From an uncultured Eubacteriales bacterium (GTDB lineage Bacteria > Bacillota > Clostridia > Oscillospirales > CAG-272): DNA of 21,439 nt. This document shows, piece by piece, positions 1-7,564 of this stretch. The notes below the pieces were generated by a model. That model was not told where the DNA came from. It worked only from the letters and a program-made list of their open reading frames with translations, and ran no database searches. The DNA is taken from positions 1 through 21,439 of the forward strand of contig CABUHS010000032.1 of the NCBI GenBank assembly GCA_902491535.1, read 5' to 3'. The first letter of the stretch is position 1. The number at the start of each line of letters is the position of its first letter. The position numbers and the translations under genes are program-made.

Positions 1-1
1 A

Positions 2-73
2 ACTGACACCGAGACAGATCCCGCAACTGACACTGAGACAGAGCCGGCAACTGATACTGAAACAGACCCTGTA
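2..73 (+). repeat. 24-bp in-frame tandem repeat, three copies
   Basis: Three adjacent 24-base units start at 2, 26 and 50. Each encodes T-D-T-E-T-D/E-P-A/V, and they differ mainly at synonymous or D/E positions. A degenerate half copy (TDPA) follows at 74-85. The array continues to the left edge, so the full copy number is unknown. It forms the flexible linker of the partial protein. Confidence 0.85.
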
Positions 74-1066
74 ACAGATCCGGCAGAGCCTGAGACAGCT
101 GAGCCTTATGACCTTTCGGGCGTCGATCTGTCGACAACATTCCCGACCGATTTTTCATCACTTAAAAAAACGGAATCTGCCGATCCCTATGCGCTTGTTT
201 CCGAAGCACTTAATAAGAATGAAGCTCTTTCTGAGTTCAGTCTCGGAAAGCAGATCATTCTCGGACAGGATAACGGTTTTTATTACCTGAAGGATACTGC
301 AGTTGCAGGAATGCTCATGGATGAGAGCGGAGCTGCCGCTAAGTTCAGAACTGACGGACTTATTTCGGTAGGCGACGGAACCGGAAATGAAAATACCGAT
401 TACAGATATGCGGCATATTACGAAAACGGTATTCTCTATGCTCAGGATGACAGAAATACATATTACGAAAAAGAAGGATTCCCTTATTATATGGAATCCG
501 TGCTTGCCGAGTATACTCTCAGTGAATATCAGAGCGAATATGAACTGATGCTCGCAGAGCAAACGGCTTTTAATAAAAAGGCTGAGGTATATACCGATTC
601 TGACGGAAGAACTGTTGTTACGGCGGTATTCAATGTGGGCGAGCTTGAACAGGCAGGAATAGATATACTCGGTTATATTGAGAAAGCTGCGGAAAACGAC
701 GACAGACTTCTTACCGATACGATAGTGATGGGCAATATACGTCTGTCATATATAATCGATTCCGAAGGATATCTTTCCGATGTACGTATTATTGCCGAGG
801 ATTTCGGAATCACCTACAGAATTGACGCGTCTAACAGCAGGAAGCTTACGCTTACGTACGATAATATACTGCATTTCGGCAGGACAGATGTAAAAATTCC
901 TGAGCTTCCCGGTCAGCGCGACTACTTTGAGTACGATCCCGGATACGATATCTTAGATATGCTGTTCCTCCCTGACGGTACAACAAAGGTTGATAACTAT
1001 GACGAAATGTATGAATGGGCATGTTATCTTTACGGTAAGGAAACGGTTGACGATATAATCGGATAA
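2..1066 (+). CDS. Partial surface/lipoprotein-like protein, 3' end
   Basis: The reading frame is open from base 2 and its start lies outside the window. At least 354 codons are visible, ending in TAA. The first ~40 visible residues are an acidic Thr/Asp/Glu/Pro linker built on the octapeptide TDTETDPA. A soluble domain of about 310 residues follows, with many alternating beta-type stretches and no membrane segment. Thr/Glu/Pro-rich linkers of this kind usually sit behind the lipobox cysteine of Gram-positive lipoproteins, so an exported, membrane-anchored substrate-binding or LppX/LolA-like protein is my inference. I do not recognise the family, and the signal peptide cannot be seen. The gene ends 17 bases before a hairpin terminator, so it is the last gene of its transcript. 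Confidence 0.85.
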   Translation, partial: TDTETDPATDTETEPATDTETDPVTDPAEPETAEPYDLSGVDLSTTFPTDFSSLKKTESADPYALVSEALNKNEALSEFSLGKQIILGQDNGFYYLKDTAVAGMLMDESGAAAKFRTDGLISVGDGTGNENTDYRYAAYYENGILYAQDDRNTYYEKEGFPYYMESVLAEYTLSEYQSEYELMLAEQTAFNKKAEVYTDSDGRTVVTAVFNVGELEQAGIDILGYIEKAAENDDRLLTDTIVMGNIRLSYIIDSEGYLSDVRIIAEDFGITYRIDASNSRKLTLTYDNILHFGRTDVKIPELPGQRDYFEYDPGYDILDMLFLPDGTTKVDNYDEMYEWACYLYGKETVDDIIG

Positions 1067-1082
1067 TAATTTAAAATATTTA

Positions 1083-1130
1083 CGATGCACTGCCGTCTTT
1101 ATCTGACGCGTCGGTGCATCGTTTGCTTTT
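1083..1130 (+). terminator. Intrinsic terminator after the partial gene
   Basis: An 8-bp stem CGATGCAC (1083-1090) / GTGCATCG (1114-1121) has a smaller GTC/GAC pairing inside it. The T-rich stretch TTTGCTTTT follows. It lies just after the stop codon and before the next promoter. The inner loop is imperfect, so its strength is uncertain. Confidence 0.6.
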
Positions 1131-1194
1131 ACGATAGAGTTTTTGGCTGTATGCAGATTTTTACCGAAAATTATCGGATGTATGTGTAAAACTG

Positions 1195-1223
1195 TTGACA
1201 AAAATCGGGCGTTGTGCTAAAAT
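1195..1223 (+). promoter_or_regulatory. Sigma-A promoter for the VUT transporter gene
   Basis: TTGACA (1195-1200), a 17-bp spacer and TAAAAT (1218-1223). The predicted start near 1230 gives a leader of about 65 bases that contains the putative preQ1 riboswitch. Confidence 0.85.
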
Positions 1224-1241
1224 AGCCGGAGTAAAATACAG

Positions 1242-1286
1242 TAAGATGTTTCTTGCCTAACCATCTTATAAATAAAAAACAAGGAG
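1242..1286 (+). promoter_or_regulatory. Probable preQ1-I riboswitch (translational)
   Basis: A 7-bp stem P1, TAAGATG (1242-1248) / CATCTTA (1262-1268), encloses a 13-base loop. Loop bases CTTG (1252-1255) can pair with CAAG (1280-1283) across an A-rich tail, giving the compact H-type pseudoknot of preQ1-I aptamers. The L2 loop is six bases and ends in AAC. C1261, next to P1, is where the cytosine that pairs with preQ1 sits in the B. subtilis and T. tengcongensis aptamers. The 3' strand of the pseudoknot overlaps the Shine-Dalgarno AAGGAG (1281-1286), so ligand binding should hide the ribosome site. P1 is longer than usual, and L3 is correspondingly long. The downstream gene belongs to a family known to be controlled by preQ1. 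Motif and gene context agree, but no covariance-model search was run. Confidence 0.78.
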
Positions 1287-1294
1287 AATTTAAT

Positions 1295-2041
1295 ATGTCG
1301 GTTAAAATCAAACGAGAGATCCGTGAAATCAGGGTTCTGCTTCGGAGTATACCGTCGCCGGCGCTTACCTTGCTTGCCGTTTCAGTTATTGCTATGAATC
1401 TGCTTGCGGGAAAGAGCATAAATCTTCCGGTAGACTGGCTTGCTCTTGACTGCGGAATAATAGTTTCGTGGATCTCATTTCTTATTATGGATGTGATAAC
1501 CAAGCATTTCGGCCCTAAAGCTGCTACCGAGATATCTGTTGTTGCAGTGGCGGTAAATCTGTTTGCGTGTCTTATATTTTTCATCGCGGGACATATTCCG
1601 GGGATGTGGAGTGAGGCGTATGTCCGGGGCAGCGAGGCGATTATATGCGGCGCGCTGGACAGAACAATTTCGGGGACATGGTATGTTCTGCTCGGAAGCA
1701 CTGTCGCTTTTATAATTTCCGCGGCGGTGAATAATTTTATGAATTTCTCGGTGGGAAAGCTTTTCCGTAATAATCCTGACGGCTTTGCATCATATGCATG
1801 CCGTACATATGTATCGACTGCGATAGGACAGTTTACCGACAATATGGTATTTGCACTTCTTGTAAGCCATGTCTTTTTCGGATGGACGCTTTTGCAATGC
1901 GTTACATGCTCGCTTACCGGAATGCTTGCGGAACTTGTCTGCGAAGCGGTATTTTCACCGATCGGATATTCTGTATTGGGAAGATGGAAATCGGAAAAAG
2001 TCGGAAAAGAATATTTTGAACTTAAAGCAAGCGTACAGTAA
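1295..2041 (+). CDS. VUT/YhhQ-family queuosine-precursor transporter
   Basis: 248 residues. An integral membrane protein of the VUT (COG1738, YhhQ) family, which imports preQ0, preQ1 or queuine for the tRNA wobble modification queuosine. About six hydrophobic segments are visible, roughly at residues 22-38, 46-66, 77-98, 127-150, 178-200 and 205-230. Family hallmarks are MDVITKHFGPKAA after the second segment and RTYVSTAIGQFTD in the second half. The ATG at 1295 is chosen because AAGGAG (1281-1286) sits 8 bases upstream. An in-frame ATG at 1253 falls inside the riboswitch loop and has no ribosome site. The exact substrate cannot be read from sequence, but the preQ1-type leader argues for preQ1 or a related 7-deazaguanine. 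The SDR gene follows after 48 bases, probably on the same transcript. Confidence 0.88.
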   Translation: MSVKIKREIREIRVLLRSIPSPALTLLAVSVIAMNLLAGKSINLPVDWLALDCGIIVSWISFLIMDVITKHFGPKAATEISVVAVAVNLFACLIFFIAGHIPGMWSEAYVRGSEAIICGALDRTISGTWYVLLGSTVAFIISAAVNNFMNFSVGKLFRNNPDGFASYACRTYVSTAIGQFTDNMVFALLVSHVFFGWTLLQCVTCSLTGMLAELVCEAVFSPIGYSVLGRWKSEKVGKEYFELKASVQ

Positions 2042-2089
2042 AATGCTTTTGTATTATACTGATATGATTTATTTGAGAGGTAACGTAAT

Positions 2090-2737
2090 ATGAACGTTCT
2101 TATAACCGGAACAAGCAGCGGAATAGGCAGGGCTGTCGCGGAAAAATTTCTGAGCTGCGGACATAAGGTATTCGGTCTTGACCGCCTTTTGCCGACGATA
2201 GAGGATAAAGAGTTCGAGGCTTACAGATGCGATATTTTTCGCGATGAGCTGCCGGAACTTTCTCCGATAGACGTACTTATAAACAATGCCGGCGTTCAGA
2301 ATTCCGGAGAAGATATTGATATAAATCTAAAGGGGACTATCCGTATTACCGAAAAGTACGGGATACAGAAGTCAATAAAAAGTATTCTGTTTATTGCTTC
2401 CGCCAGCGCGTCGACAGGAGCTGAATTTCCGGAGTATGTTGCAAGCAAGGGCGGTATGGTCGCATATATGAAAAGTACGGCGCTTCGCGTTGCGCAGTAC
2501 GGCGCAACGGCGAACAGCCTTTCTCCCGGCGGCGTAATAACTCCGCTGAATCAGCATATACTTGACGATCCGAAGCTCTGGCAGGCGGTCATGAATGAAA
2601 CTCTTCTGCCGAAATGGGCTTCTGTCGGGGAGATAGCCGAATGGGCGTATTTTATGACCGTAATCAACCGTTCGATGACTGCACAGGATCTTCTTATTGA
2701 TAACGGAGAGGCTGCAAAATCGAATTTTATATGGTAA
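2090..2737 (+). CDS. Short-chain dehydrogenase/reductase (SDR) family protein
   Basis: 215 residues, a compact classical SDR with a Rossmann fold. The dinucleotide motif TGTSSGIG spans residues 6-13 and NNAG spans 65-68. The catalytic set is N79, S104 or S106, Y116 and K120 (YVASK). D31 at the end of the second strand favours NAD(H) over NADP(H). The proline-glycine segment after the active site (SPGGVITPL) is typical. It is slightly shorter than the usual ~245 residues because the region between strands 2 and 4 is trimmed. The ribosome site GAGAGG lies about 10 bases before the ATG. It follows the VUT transporter gene with a short gap and ends before a terminator. The substrate is unknown, and a link to queuosine salvage is only positional. 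Confidence 0.9.
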   Translation: MNVLITGTSSGIGRAVAEKFLSCGHKVFGLDRLLPTIEDKEFEAYRCDIFRDELPELSPIDVLINNAGVQNSGEDIDINLKGTIRITEKYGIQKSIKSILFIASASASTGAEFPEYVASKGGMVAYMKSTALRVAQYGATANSLSPGGVITPLNQHILDDPKLWQAVMNETLLPKWASVGEIAEWAYFMTVINRSMTAQDLLIDNGEAAKSNFIW

Positions 2738-2753
2738 AAATATAATGATTTTT

Positions 2754-2796
2754 CACGGCGATGTACGTTAAAGCGCGTACTCCGCCGTGCTTTTTT
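2754..2796 (+). terminator. Intrinsic terminator after the SDR gene
   Basis: The stem CACGGCG (2754-2760) / CGCCGTG (2783-2789) has an inner GTACG/CGTAC pairing. C and six T follow (2791-2796). It closes the riboswitch-transporter-SDR unit. The rest of the gene-free stretch 2738-3057 holds only the ABC promoter and an AT-rich leader. Confidence 0.9.
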
Positions 2797-2923
2797 GAGC
2801 AAAAGTGTATACCGCTTCTTATACTGAATTTGTTTAAAAAATGTCTTTTGTATATTTTTGTAATTCGTGCTGTCAAGGGACGGCCAAATAAACCGAAGGT
2901 TGGTTTTTTATGTCTTTTTTTGA

Positions 2924-2952
2924 TTGACACGGTAGGAATAAGATGCTATAAT
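2924..2952 (+). promoter_or_regulatory. Consensus sigma-A promoter for the ABC exporter operon
   Basis: Perfect TTGACA (2924-2929), 17-bp spacer and perfect TATAAT (2947-2952). Predicted transcription start is near 2959, giving an AT-rich leader of about 95 bases with no clear hairpin. The perfect hexamers suggest strong basal expression. Confidence 0.9.
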
Positions 2953-3057
2953 AAAAAATATATTTGCATATTTACAGACAGTTTATATATTTTTATGCTG
3001 TAATTCTAAAACAGTATAATTCTGAAATTTTTTGTTGGTTAAAAGGAGGAAATGATC

Positions 3058-4833
3058 GTGATATTCGGTAAAGCAATTAACAGATATTATCTCAGGTACG
3101 GTCCCATATTGCTGCTCGGCATGCTGGCGCTGGTTATTGTCGATTATTTTCAGCTCAGAATACCTGAGCTTTATAAGCTGCTTATAAACTGTATAAATAC
3201 GGGGATGTCGGATGCCGGTGAGGTGTTCGACATGAATTTTCTGCTTGATAATATATGCCGTCCCGTTATATTTATTATTCTTGCGATGGTAACAGGACGC
3301 TTTTTATGGCGTATCTGCTTTTTCGGTTCTGCTATTCTTGTTGAGACTGATTTGCGCAAAAGGATGTTTGATCACTGCAAAGATCTTTCCGTGCAGTTTT
3401 ATCAGGTGAATAAGGTCGGAAATCTTATGTCGCTTTTCACAAACGATCTTGAAACCGTGCAGGATTGCTTCGGATCGGGAATAATGATGCTGTTTGACGC
3501 GCTGTTTCTCGGAGGACTTGCGGTTTTCAAAATGTGGCGTATGGACAGACTTCTTACCGTACTTTCGCTTATACCTATGGCGCTGTTGCTCTGTGCAGCG
3601 GTGGTTATCGGAAAGTATATGATGAAGAAATGGGACAGAAGACAGGAGGCTTTTTCAGATCTTTCGGATTTTTCACAGGAGAGTTTTTCGGGAATCGCCG
3701 TTATAAAGGCGTTTGTCAAAGAGGGCAAGGAGCTTTCTGCATTCCGCAGGCTCAACCGCGAAAACGAGGATGCGAACGTCGACTATACAAGGTCGTCGAC
3801 TTTGCTCAATATATTCGTCACGCTTTTTGCCGAATCGGTGGTATGCGTTATCCTAGGTTACGGCGGATACCTTGTATATAAAGGCAGCTTTGACGCAGGA
3901 CAGCTTGTCGAGTTTATAGGCTACTTTACGTCGGTCGTATGGCCTATCATGGCGGTATCGGAGCTTATCGAGATGACTTCGCGCGGAAAAGCATCGCTTG
4001 ACCGCATCGGGGAACTGCTTGCCGCAGAGCGTGATGTATACGACAGGGACGGGGTATGCGAAAAGGGCGATATCCGCGGAGAGATCGAATTCAGAGGACT
4101 TACCTTCCGATATCCGCTCGCGGAATATGACGCGCTCAAAAATGTGTCATTTACCGTAAAGGCGGGTGAAAATGTCGGTATTGTCGGAAGAACAGGATCG
4201 GGCAAAACCACCGTTGTCGATCTTCTGCTCAGAACATACAATGTACCTGACGGTACGATTTTTATCGACGGTACGGATATAAATACGATTCCGATACGTG
4301 AGATCCGCAATGCATGCGCGTATGTTCCTCAGGATAATTTCCTTTTCAGTGATACGATCGAAAATAATATTGCATTTTCCTGTGATACGCCGGATTGTGA
4401 GCGCATTACGGACGCAGCAAAGCTTGCTGATGTGCATGATAATATCGAGAGCTTTACCGAAGGTTATAAAACGGTTCTCGGCGAGCGCGGAGTCACGGTA
4501 TCAGGAGGGCAGAAGCAGCGGATATCAATAGCTCGGGCACTTCTGAAAAATGCGCCGATACTGATACTCGACGACTCTGTGTCGGCAGTTGATACCGATA
4601 CAGAGAGGATCATTCTTGAAAATCTGCGAAAGACACGTGCGGGATGTACGACACTTTTAATAGCTCACAGAATATCTACGGTAGAGCAGATGGATAAGAT
4701 AATATTTCTTGATGACGGCTGTGTCGCCGCGGTCGGTACCCATGACGAGCTTTACAGAGACTGTAAGGAGTACCGCACAATGGTCGATCTTCAGCAGCTC
4801 GAGAAGGAAAGGAGTGAGTACGGCAATGCGTGA
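3058..4833 (+). CDS. ABC exporter half-transporter, degenerate-site subunit (BmrC-like)
   Basis: 591 residues from GTG at 3058, a type IV ABC exporter half-transporter. The N-terminal membrane domain has six hydrophobic segments (about residues 12-300). The nucleotide-binding domain runs from about 340 to 580. Walker A GRTGSGKTT is at 377-385, the canonical signature VSGGQ at 481-485, Walker B LILDD at 502-506 and the switch histidine at 537. The residue after the Walker B aspartate is Asp506 instead of the catalytic Glu, as in BmrC and TM287, which work only as heterodimers. The GTG start is preferred because GGAGG (3045-3049) lies 8 bases before it. The in-frame ATG at 3052 would be only 2 bases away. 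The last 8 bases overlap the partner gene. The cargo (drug, lipid or peptide) cannot be told. Confidence 0.92.
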   Translation: MIFGKAINRYYLRYGPILLLGMLALVIVDYFQLRIPELYKLLINCINTGMSDAGEVFDMNFLLDNICRPVIFIILAMVTGRFLWRICFFGSAILVETDLRKRMFDHCKDLSVQFYQVNKVGNLMSLFTNDLETVQDCFGSGIMMLFDALFLGGLAVFKMWRMDRLLTVLSLIPMALLLCAAVVIGKYMMKKWDRRQEAFSDLSDFSQESFSGIAVIKAFVKEGKELSAFRRLNRENEDANVDYTRSSTLLNIFVTLFAESVVCVILGYGGYLVYKGSFDAGQLVEFIGYFTSVVWPIMAVSELIEMTSRGKASLDRIGELLAAERDVYDRDGVCEKGDIRGEIEFRGLTFRYPLAEYDALKNVSFTVKAGENVGIVGRTGSGKTTVVDLLLRTYNVPDGTIFIDGTDINTIPIREIRNACAYVPQDNFLFSDTIENNIAFSCDTPDCERITDAAKLADVHDNIESFTEGYKTVLGERGVTVSGGQKQRISIARALLKNAPILILDDSVSAVDTDTERIILENLRKTRAGCTTLLIAHRISTVEQMDKIIFLDDGCVAAVGTHDELYRDCKEYRTMVDLQQLEKERSEYGNA

Positions 4834-6721
4834 ATATTATCCGTTGCTTATTATCGGGGCTGTTATCGGCGTTATTTCGGCGGCTTTTGTGTCTGCATAT
4901 CTTTTCATGAAGAATAAAAAAGAAATGATCGGCTTTGACCGCAATATGAAGGACAGCGAACTTATGCTTCGTCTGGCGCGGTATGCCCGTCCGTATATCG
5001 GAAGCTTTCTGATCGTCGGACTTCTTATGCTTGTATCTATCGCTTATGATATCCTGTCGCCTATCATTATCGGAATGATCGAAGAAAGAGTCAAAGATGC
5101 CTTTGAGCTTTCATGGCTTATGAAATATGTTGCACTGTACAGCGGAATACTTATAGTGTCGCTTGTTTGTACATATTTTCAGGCTATCATTCTTCAGCGC
5201 ACCGGACAGCGCATAATGTCGGTAATACGCGAAGAACTTTTCGATCATATAGAATCGCTTTCACATGAGCAGCTCACGCATATACCGGTCGGAACGCTTG
5301 TTACGCGCGTTACAAACGATACAAATGCGATCTCGATAACGTTTACTAATATTCTTGTAAACCTTTTTAAGAATGTATTTATTATTGTCGGAGTTCTGAC
5401 AGCGATGCTCTGTCTTAACTATGAGCTTACGCTTATGCTGCTCTGCTTTGTTCCGTTTATACTTCTTTTTACCGTCATATTCCGTAAATTTTCAAGGCGC
5501 GCGCACCGTCTTGTAAAGGACGGAACTACCGATATAAACATCTTTCTTTCTGAAAATCTTTCGGGAATCAAGATCACGCAGATATTCAACCGGGAGGCAC
5601 GTAAGCTTTCCGAGTTTGAACAGCGCAATAAAAAGCTCGCACGCGCAAAACGCCAGCAGATCCTTGTGTTCGGAATATTCAGGCCGATGGTATATCTTCT
5701 TTATATATCGTCCGTTCTTTGTCTGTTCTATCTCGGCGGACGCGGTTATATCAAAAATACCGTTTTTCTCGGAAAGGCGATAACAGGCGGAACGATCGTT
5801 ACATTCTATATGTATCTTTCAAAATTTTTCAATCCGATACAGACGCTTGCAGAGCAGTTTCACAGACTTCAGTCTGCTTTTGCTTCGGCGGAAAAGATAT
5901 TCACGGTACTCGATATCGAACCGAAACTTACAGATTCTCCCGACGCCATAGAGCTTCAGACGGTGCGCGGCGAGATCGAATTCAAAAACGTGTGGTTTGC
6001 ATATATTCCGGGAGAATGGGTTCTTAAAGATGTATCATTCCATATTATGCCCGGTGAAACTGCCGCTTTTGTAGGACCTACAGGTTCGGGAAAATCGACG
6101 ATTTTGTCGCTTATATGCCGCAATTATGATATAGAACGCGGGGAAATACTGGTTGACGGTATAAACATAAAGAAGATAAAAATATCTTCTCTCCGCAGAC
6201 ATTTCGGCCAGATGCTTCAGGATGTATTTCTGTTTTCCGGTACTGTCAGAAGCAATATCGTTCTTCGCGAGGACAGCTTCACCGATGAGCAGGTAAGGGA
6301 AGCGTGCCGTCAGGTCGGTGCAGATACATTTATAAATCGCTTTGCGGACGGTCTTGACGAGACGGTGCGCGAGCGCGGAAATAATTTTTCTGCGGGACAG
6401 CGTCAGCTTCTTTCGTTTGCAAGAACGCTGCTGCATAAGCCGTCGGTAATGATACTTGACGAGGCCACGGCCAATATTGATACTGAAACCGAAATTCTGA
6501 TTCAGAATTCGCTTGAGAAAATGAAGAGTATAGGAACGATGCTTGTAGTCGCTCACAGGCTCTCGACCATCAGAAGTTCTGACAGGATATATCTTCTTTC
6601 ACACGGCGAGATCGTCGAGCAGGGTAATCACGATGAGTTGATATCTCTTCGCGGGCGATATTACAGACTGTACAGTCTTCAGTACGATATCGAGCAGTGC
6701 AGTGAGACTGCGGTGATGTGA
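4826..6721 (+). CDS. ABC exporter half-transporter, catalytic subunit (BmrD-like)
   Basis: 631 residues. It is the partner of the preceding half-transporter, encoded with an 8-base overlap (ATGCGTGA), which suggests translational coupling and equal synthesis. An extra N-terminal hydrophobic helix (about residues 4-28) and a charged linker precede the six-helix membrane domain (about 48-350). In the nucleotide-binding domain, Walker A GPTGSGKST starts at 417 and Walker B MILDE is at 542-546, with the catalytic Glu546 present. The signature is FSAGQ (about 521-525), with Ala where LSGGQ has Gly. The intact catalytic site is therefore this subunit's Walker motifs plus the VSGGQ of its partner. 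The degenerate site pairs the partner's Asp506 with this SAGQ. The ribosome site AAGGAG sits 12-13 bases upstream. An open frame extends upstream within the previous gene, but it lacks a ribosome site. Confidence 0.93.
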   Translation: MREYYPLLIIGAVIGVISAAFVSAYLFMKNKKEMIGFDRNMKDSELMLRLARYARPYIGSFLIVGLLMLVSIAYDILSPIIIGMIEERVKDAFELSWLMKYVALYSGILIVSLVCTYFQAIILQRTGQRIMSVIREELFDHIESLSHEQLTHIPVGTLVTRVTNDTNAISITFTNILVNLFKNVFIIVGVLTAMLCLNYELTLMLLCFVPFILLFTVIFRKFSRRAHRLVKDGTTDINIFLSENLSGIKITQIFNREARKLSEFEQRNKKLARAKRQQILVFGIFRPMVYLLYISSVLCLFYLGGRGYIKNTVFLGKAITGGTIVTFYMYLSKFFNPIQTLAEQFHRLQSAFASAEKIFTVLDIEPKLTDSPDAIELQTVRGEIEFKNVWFAYIPGEWVLKDVSFHIMPGETAAFVGPTGSGKSTILSLICRNYDIERGEILVDGINIKKIKISSLRRHFGQMLQDVFLFSGTVRSNIVLREDSFTDEQVREACRQVGADTFINRFADGLDETVRERGNNFSAGQRQLLSFARTLLHKPSVMILDEATANIDTETEILIQNSLEKMKSIGTMLVVAHRLSTIRSSDRIYLLSHGEIVEQGNHDELISLRGRYYRLYSLQYDIEQCSETAVM

Positions 6722-6865
6722 CTCAAAAACATCTTGATTTTTTGATGAATTTATCGCTAATGTTAAAAATCCGGTAATATCTTGCTGTCAGAAATGTTTT
6801 ATGCAGGGGTATATTTATCACACTTTGACCGCAAAACGGTGGAACTTATGTAATATTTGAAGTTG
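6722..6865 (+). other. Gap between ABC operon and mgsA promoter
   Basis: AT-rich DNA with no gene. The only structure is a weak all-A/T hairpin TCAAAAA (6723-6729) / TTTTTGA (6739-6745) directly after the ABC stop codon. It could serve as a poor terminator, and I see no better one, so some read-through toward mgsA is possible. Confidence 0.4.
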
Positions 6866-6882
6866 TTTTGTCAAATCCGCTA

Positions 6883-6911
6883 TTGACAGATTTTGACGAA
6901 TGTGATAGAAT
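6883..6911 (+). promoter_or_regulatory. Sigma-A promoter for mgsA
   Basis: TTGACA (6883-6888), 17-bp spacer and TAGAAT (6906-6911). It is preceded by TTTTGTCAAATCC (6866-6878), which creates the inverted repeat TGTCAA-N8-TTGACA over the -35 box. The same box occurs before the promoter at 21304. The predicted start at about 6918 gives a leader of about 139 bases. Confidence 0.82.
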
Positions 6912-6918
6912 AATAACA

Positions 6919-6957
6919 GCAATGGGGCAGTATCGCAGGATATTGCCCTTTTATTGC
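6919..6957 (+). promoter_or_regulatory. Long hairpin at the 5' end of the mgsA transcript
   Basis: The inner stem GGGCAGTATC (6925-6934) / GATATTGCCC (6939-6948) is 10 bp with one G-U pair and a GCAG tetraloop. It is followed by TTTT. An outer stem GCAAT (6919-6923) / ATTGC (6953-6957) extends it. It begins within a few bases of the predicted transcription start. It may act as an attenuator (GC stem plus short T run) or as a 5' stabilising hairpin. Which of these applies is not decidable here. Confidence 0.6.
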
Positions 6958-7014
6958 AATAACGGTATGTCTGAAAGACGAATATAATATCGCTTTTCGG
7001 CTTCTGTTTAGTAT

Positions 7015-7036
7015 GCTGTGATTAGTAGATCACAGC
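7015..7036 (+). promoter_or_regulatory. Hairpin next to the mgsA ribosome site
   Basis: A perfect 8-bp stem GCTGTGAT (7015-7022) / ATCACAGC (7029-7036) with a six-base loop ends about 8 bases before the AAAGGA ribosome site. Its position allows an effect on ribosome access. No ligand class is recognised. Confidence 0.5.
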
Positions 7037-7056
7037 TGAAAAGAAAGGACATAGCT

Positions 7057-7548
7057 ATGAAAGAAGAAAAATATATAACACGTGTAATGCCGGCTCAGAA
7101 AAACATTGCATTGATCGCGCATGATAACATGAAACCGGAAATAATAGACTGGTGCTGCAAAAATAAAAAGAGTCTGGAGCATCATTTTCTCTTCGGAACA
7201 GGAACTACCGCAAAGGTTATCGCAGAGATAACGGGACTTCCGATACGCGGCTTTAACAGCGGCCCTCTCGGCGGAGACCAGCAGATCGGCGCACGTATCG
7301 TTGACGGAAAGATCGATCTTGTTATATTCTTCTCCGATCCGCTGACTGCGCAGCCTCACGATCCCGATGTTAAAGCGCTTCTGAGAATCGCTCAGGTCTA
7401 CGATATTCCGATTGCAAATAACCGCGCGACCGCGGATTTTATAATCAACAGTGAATGCATGAACAGCGAATATACACATAAGCTTGTGGATTATCAGCAC
7501 TCGATTGCAGAGAGAGTTCAGAGCGTGGTAGGAACGGTAAAAGAGTAA
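7057..7548 (+). CDS. mgsA: Methylglyoxal synthase
   Basis: 163 residues. It converts dihydroxyacetone phosphate to methylglyoxal and phosphate in the cytosol, a bypass of lower glycolysis that relieves sugar-phosphate build-up. The family signature is clear: NIALIAHDNMK near the N-terminus (conserved His), FGTGTTAKVI for phosphate binding, SGPLGGDQQIG with the catalytic Asp, then DPLTAQPHDPD and a NNRATAD motif. The usual FFRDPL reads FFSDPL here, a modest change near the active site. The ATG at 7057 follows AAAGGA. An upstream in-frame ATG at 7018 lies inside the hairpin and lacks a ribosome site. The gene is monocistronic, with its own promoter, a structured leader and a shared bidirectional terminator. 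Confidence 0.96.
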   Translation: MKEEKYITRVMPAQKNIALIAHDNMKPEIIDWCCKNKKSLEHHFLFGTGTTAKVIAEITGLPIRGFNSGPLGGDQQIGARIVDGKIDLVIFFSDPLTAQPHDPDVKALLRIAQVYDIPIANNRATADFIINSECMNSEYTHKLVDYQHSIAERVQSVVGTVKE

Positions 7549-7564
7549 TTTTATGTACAAATTT

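Noticed and set aside
2761..3003. 80-codon frame between the SDR and ABC genes
   Set aside because: It starts inside a terminator stem, crosses the consensus promoter, and has no ribosome site.
6723..6745. A/T hairpin after the ABC operon as a terminator
   Set aside because: The stem contains almost only A-T pairs, so it is too weak to call. Recorded only as a possibility.
6922..6987. 21-codon frame in the mgsA leader (ATG at 6922)
   Set aside because: It starts within a few bases of the predicted transcript start, has no ribosome site, and lies inside the hairpin.
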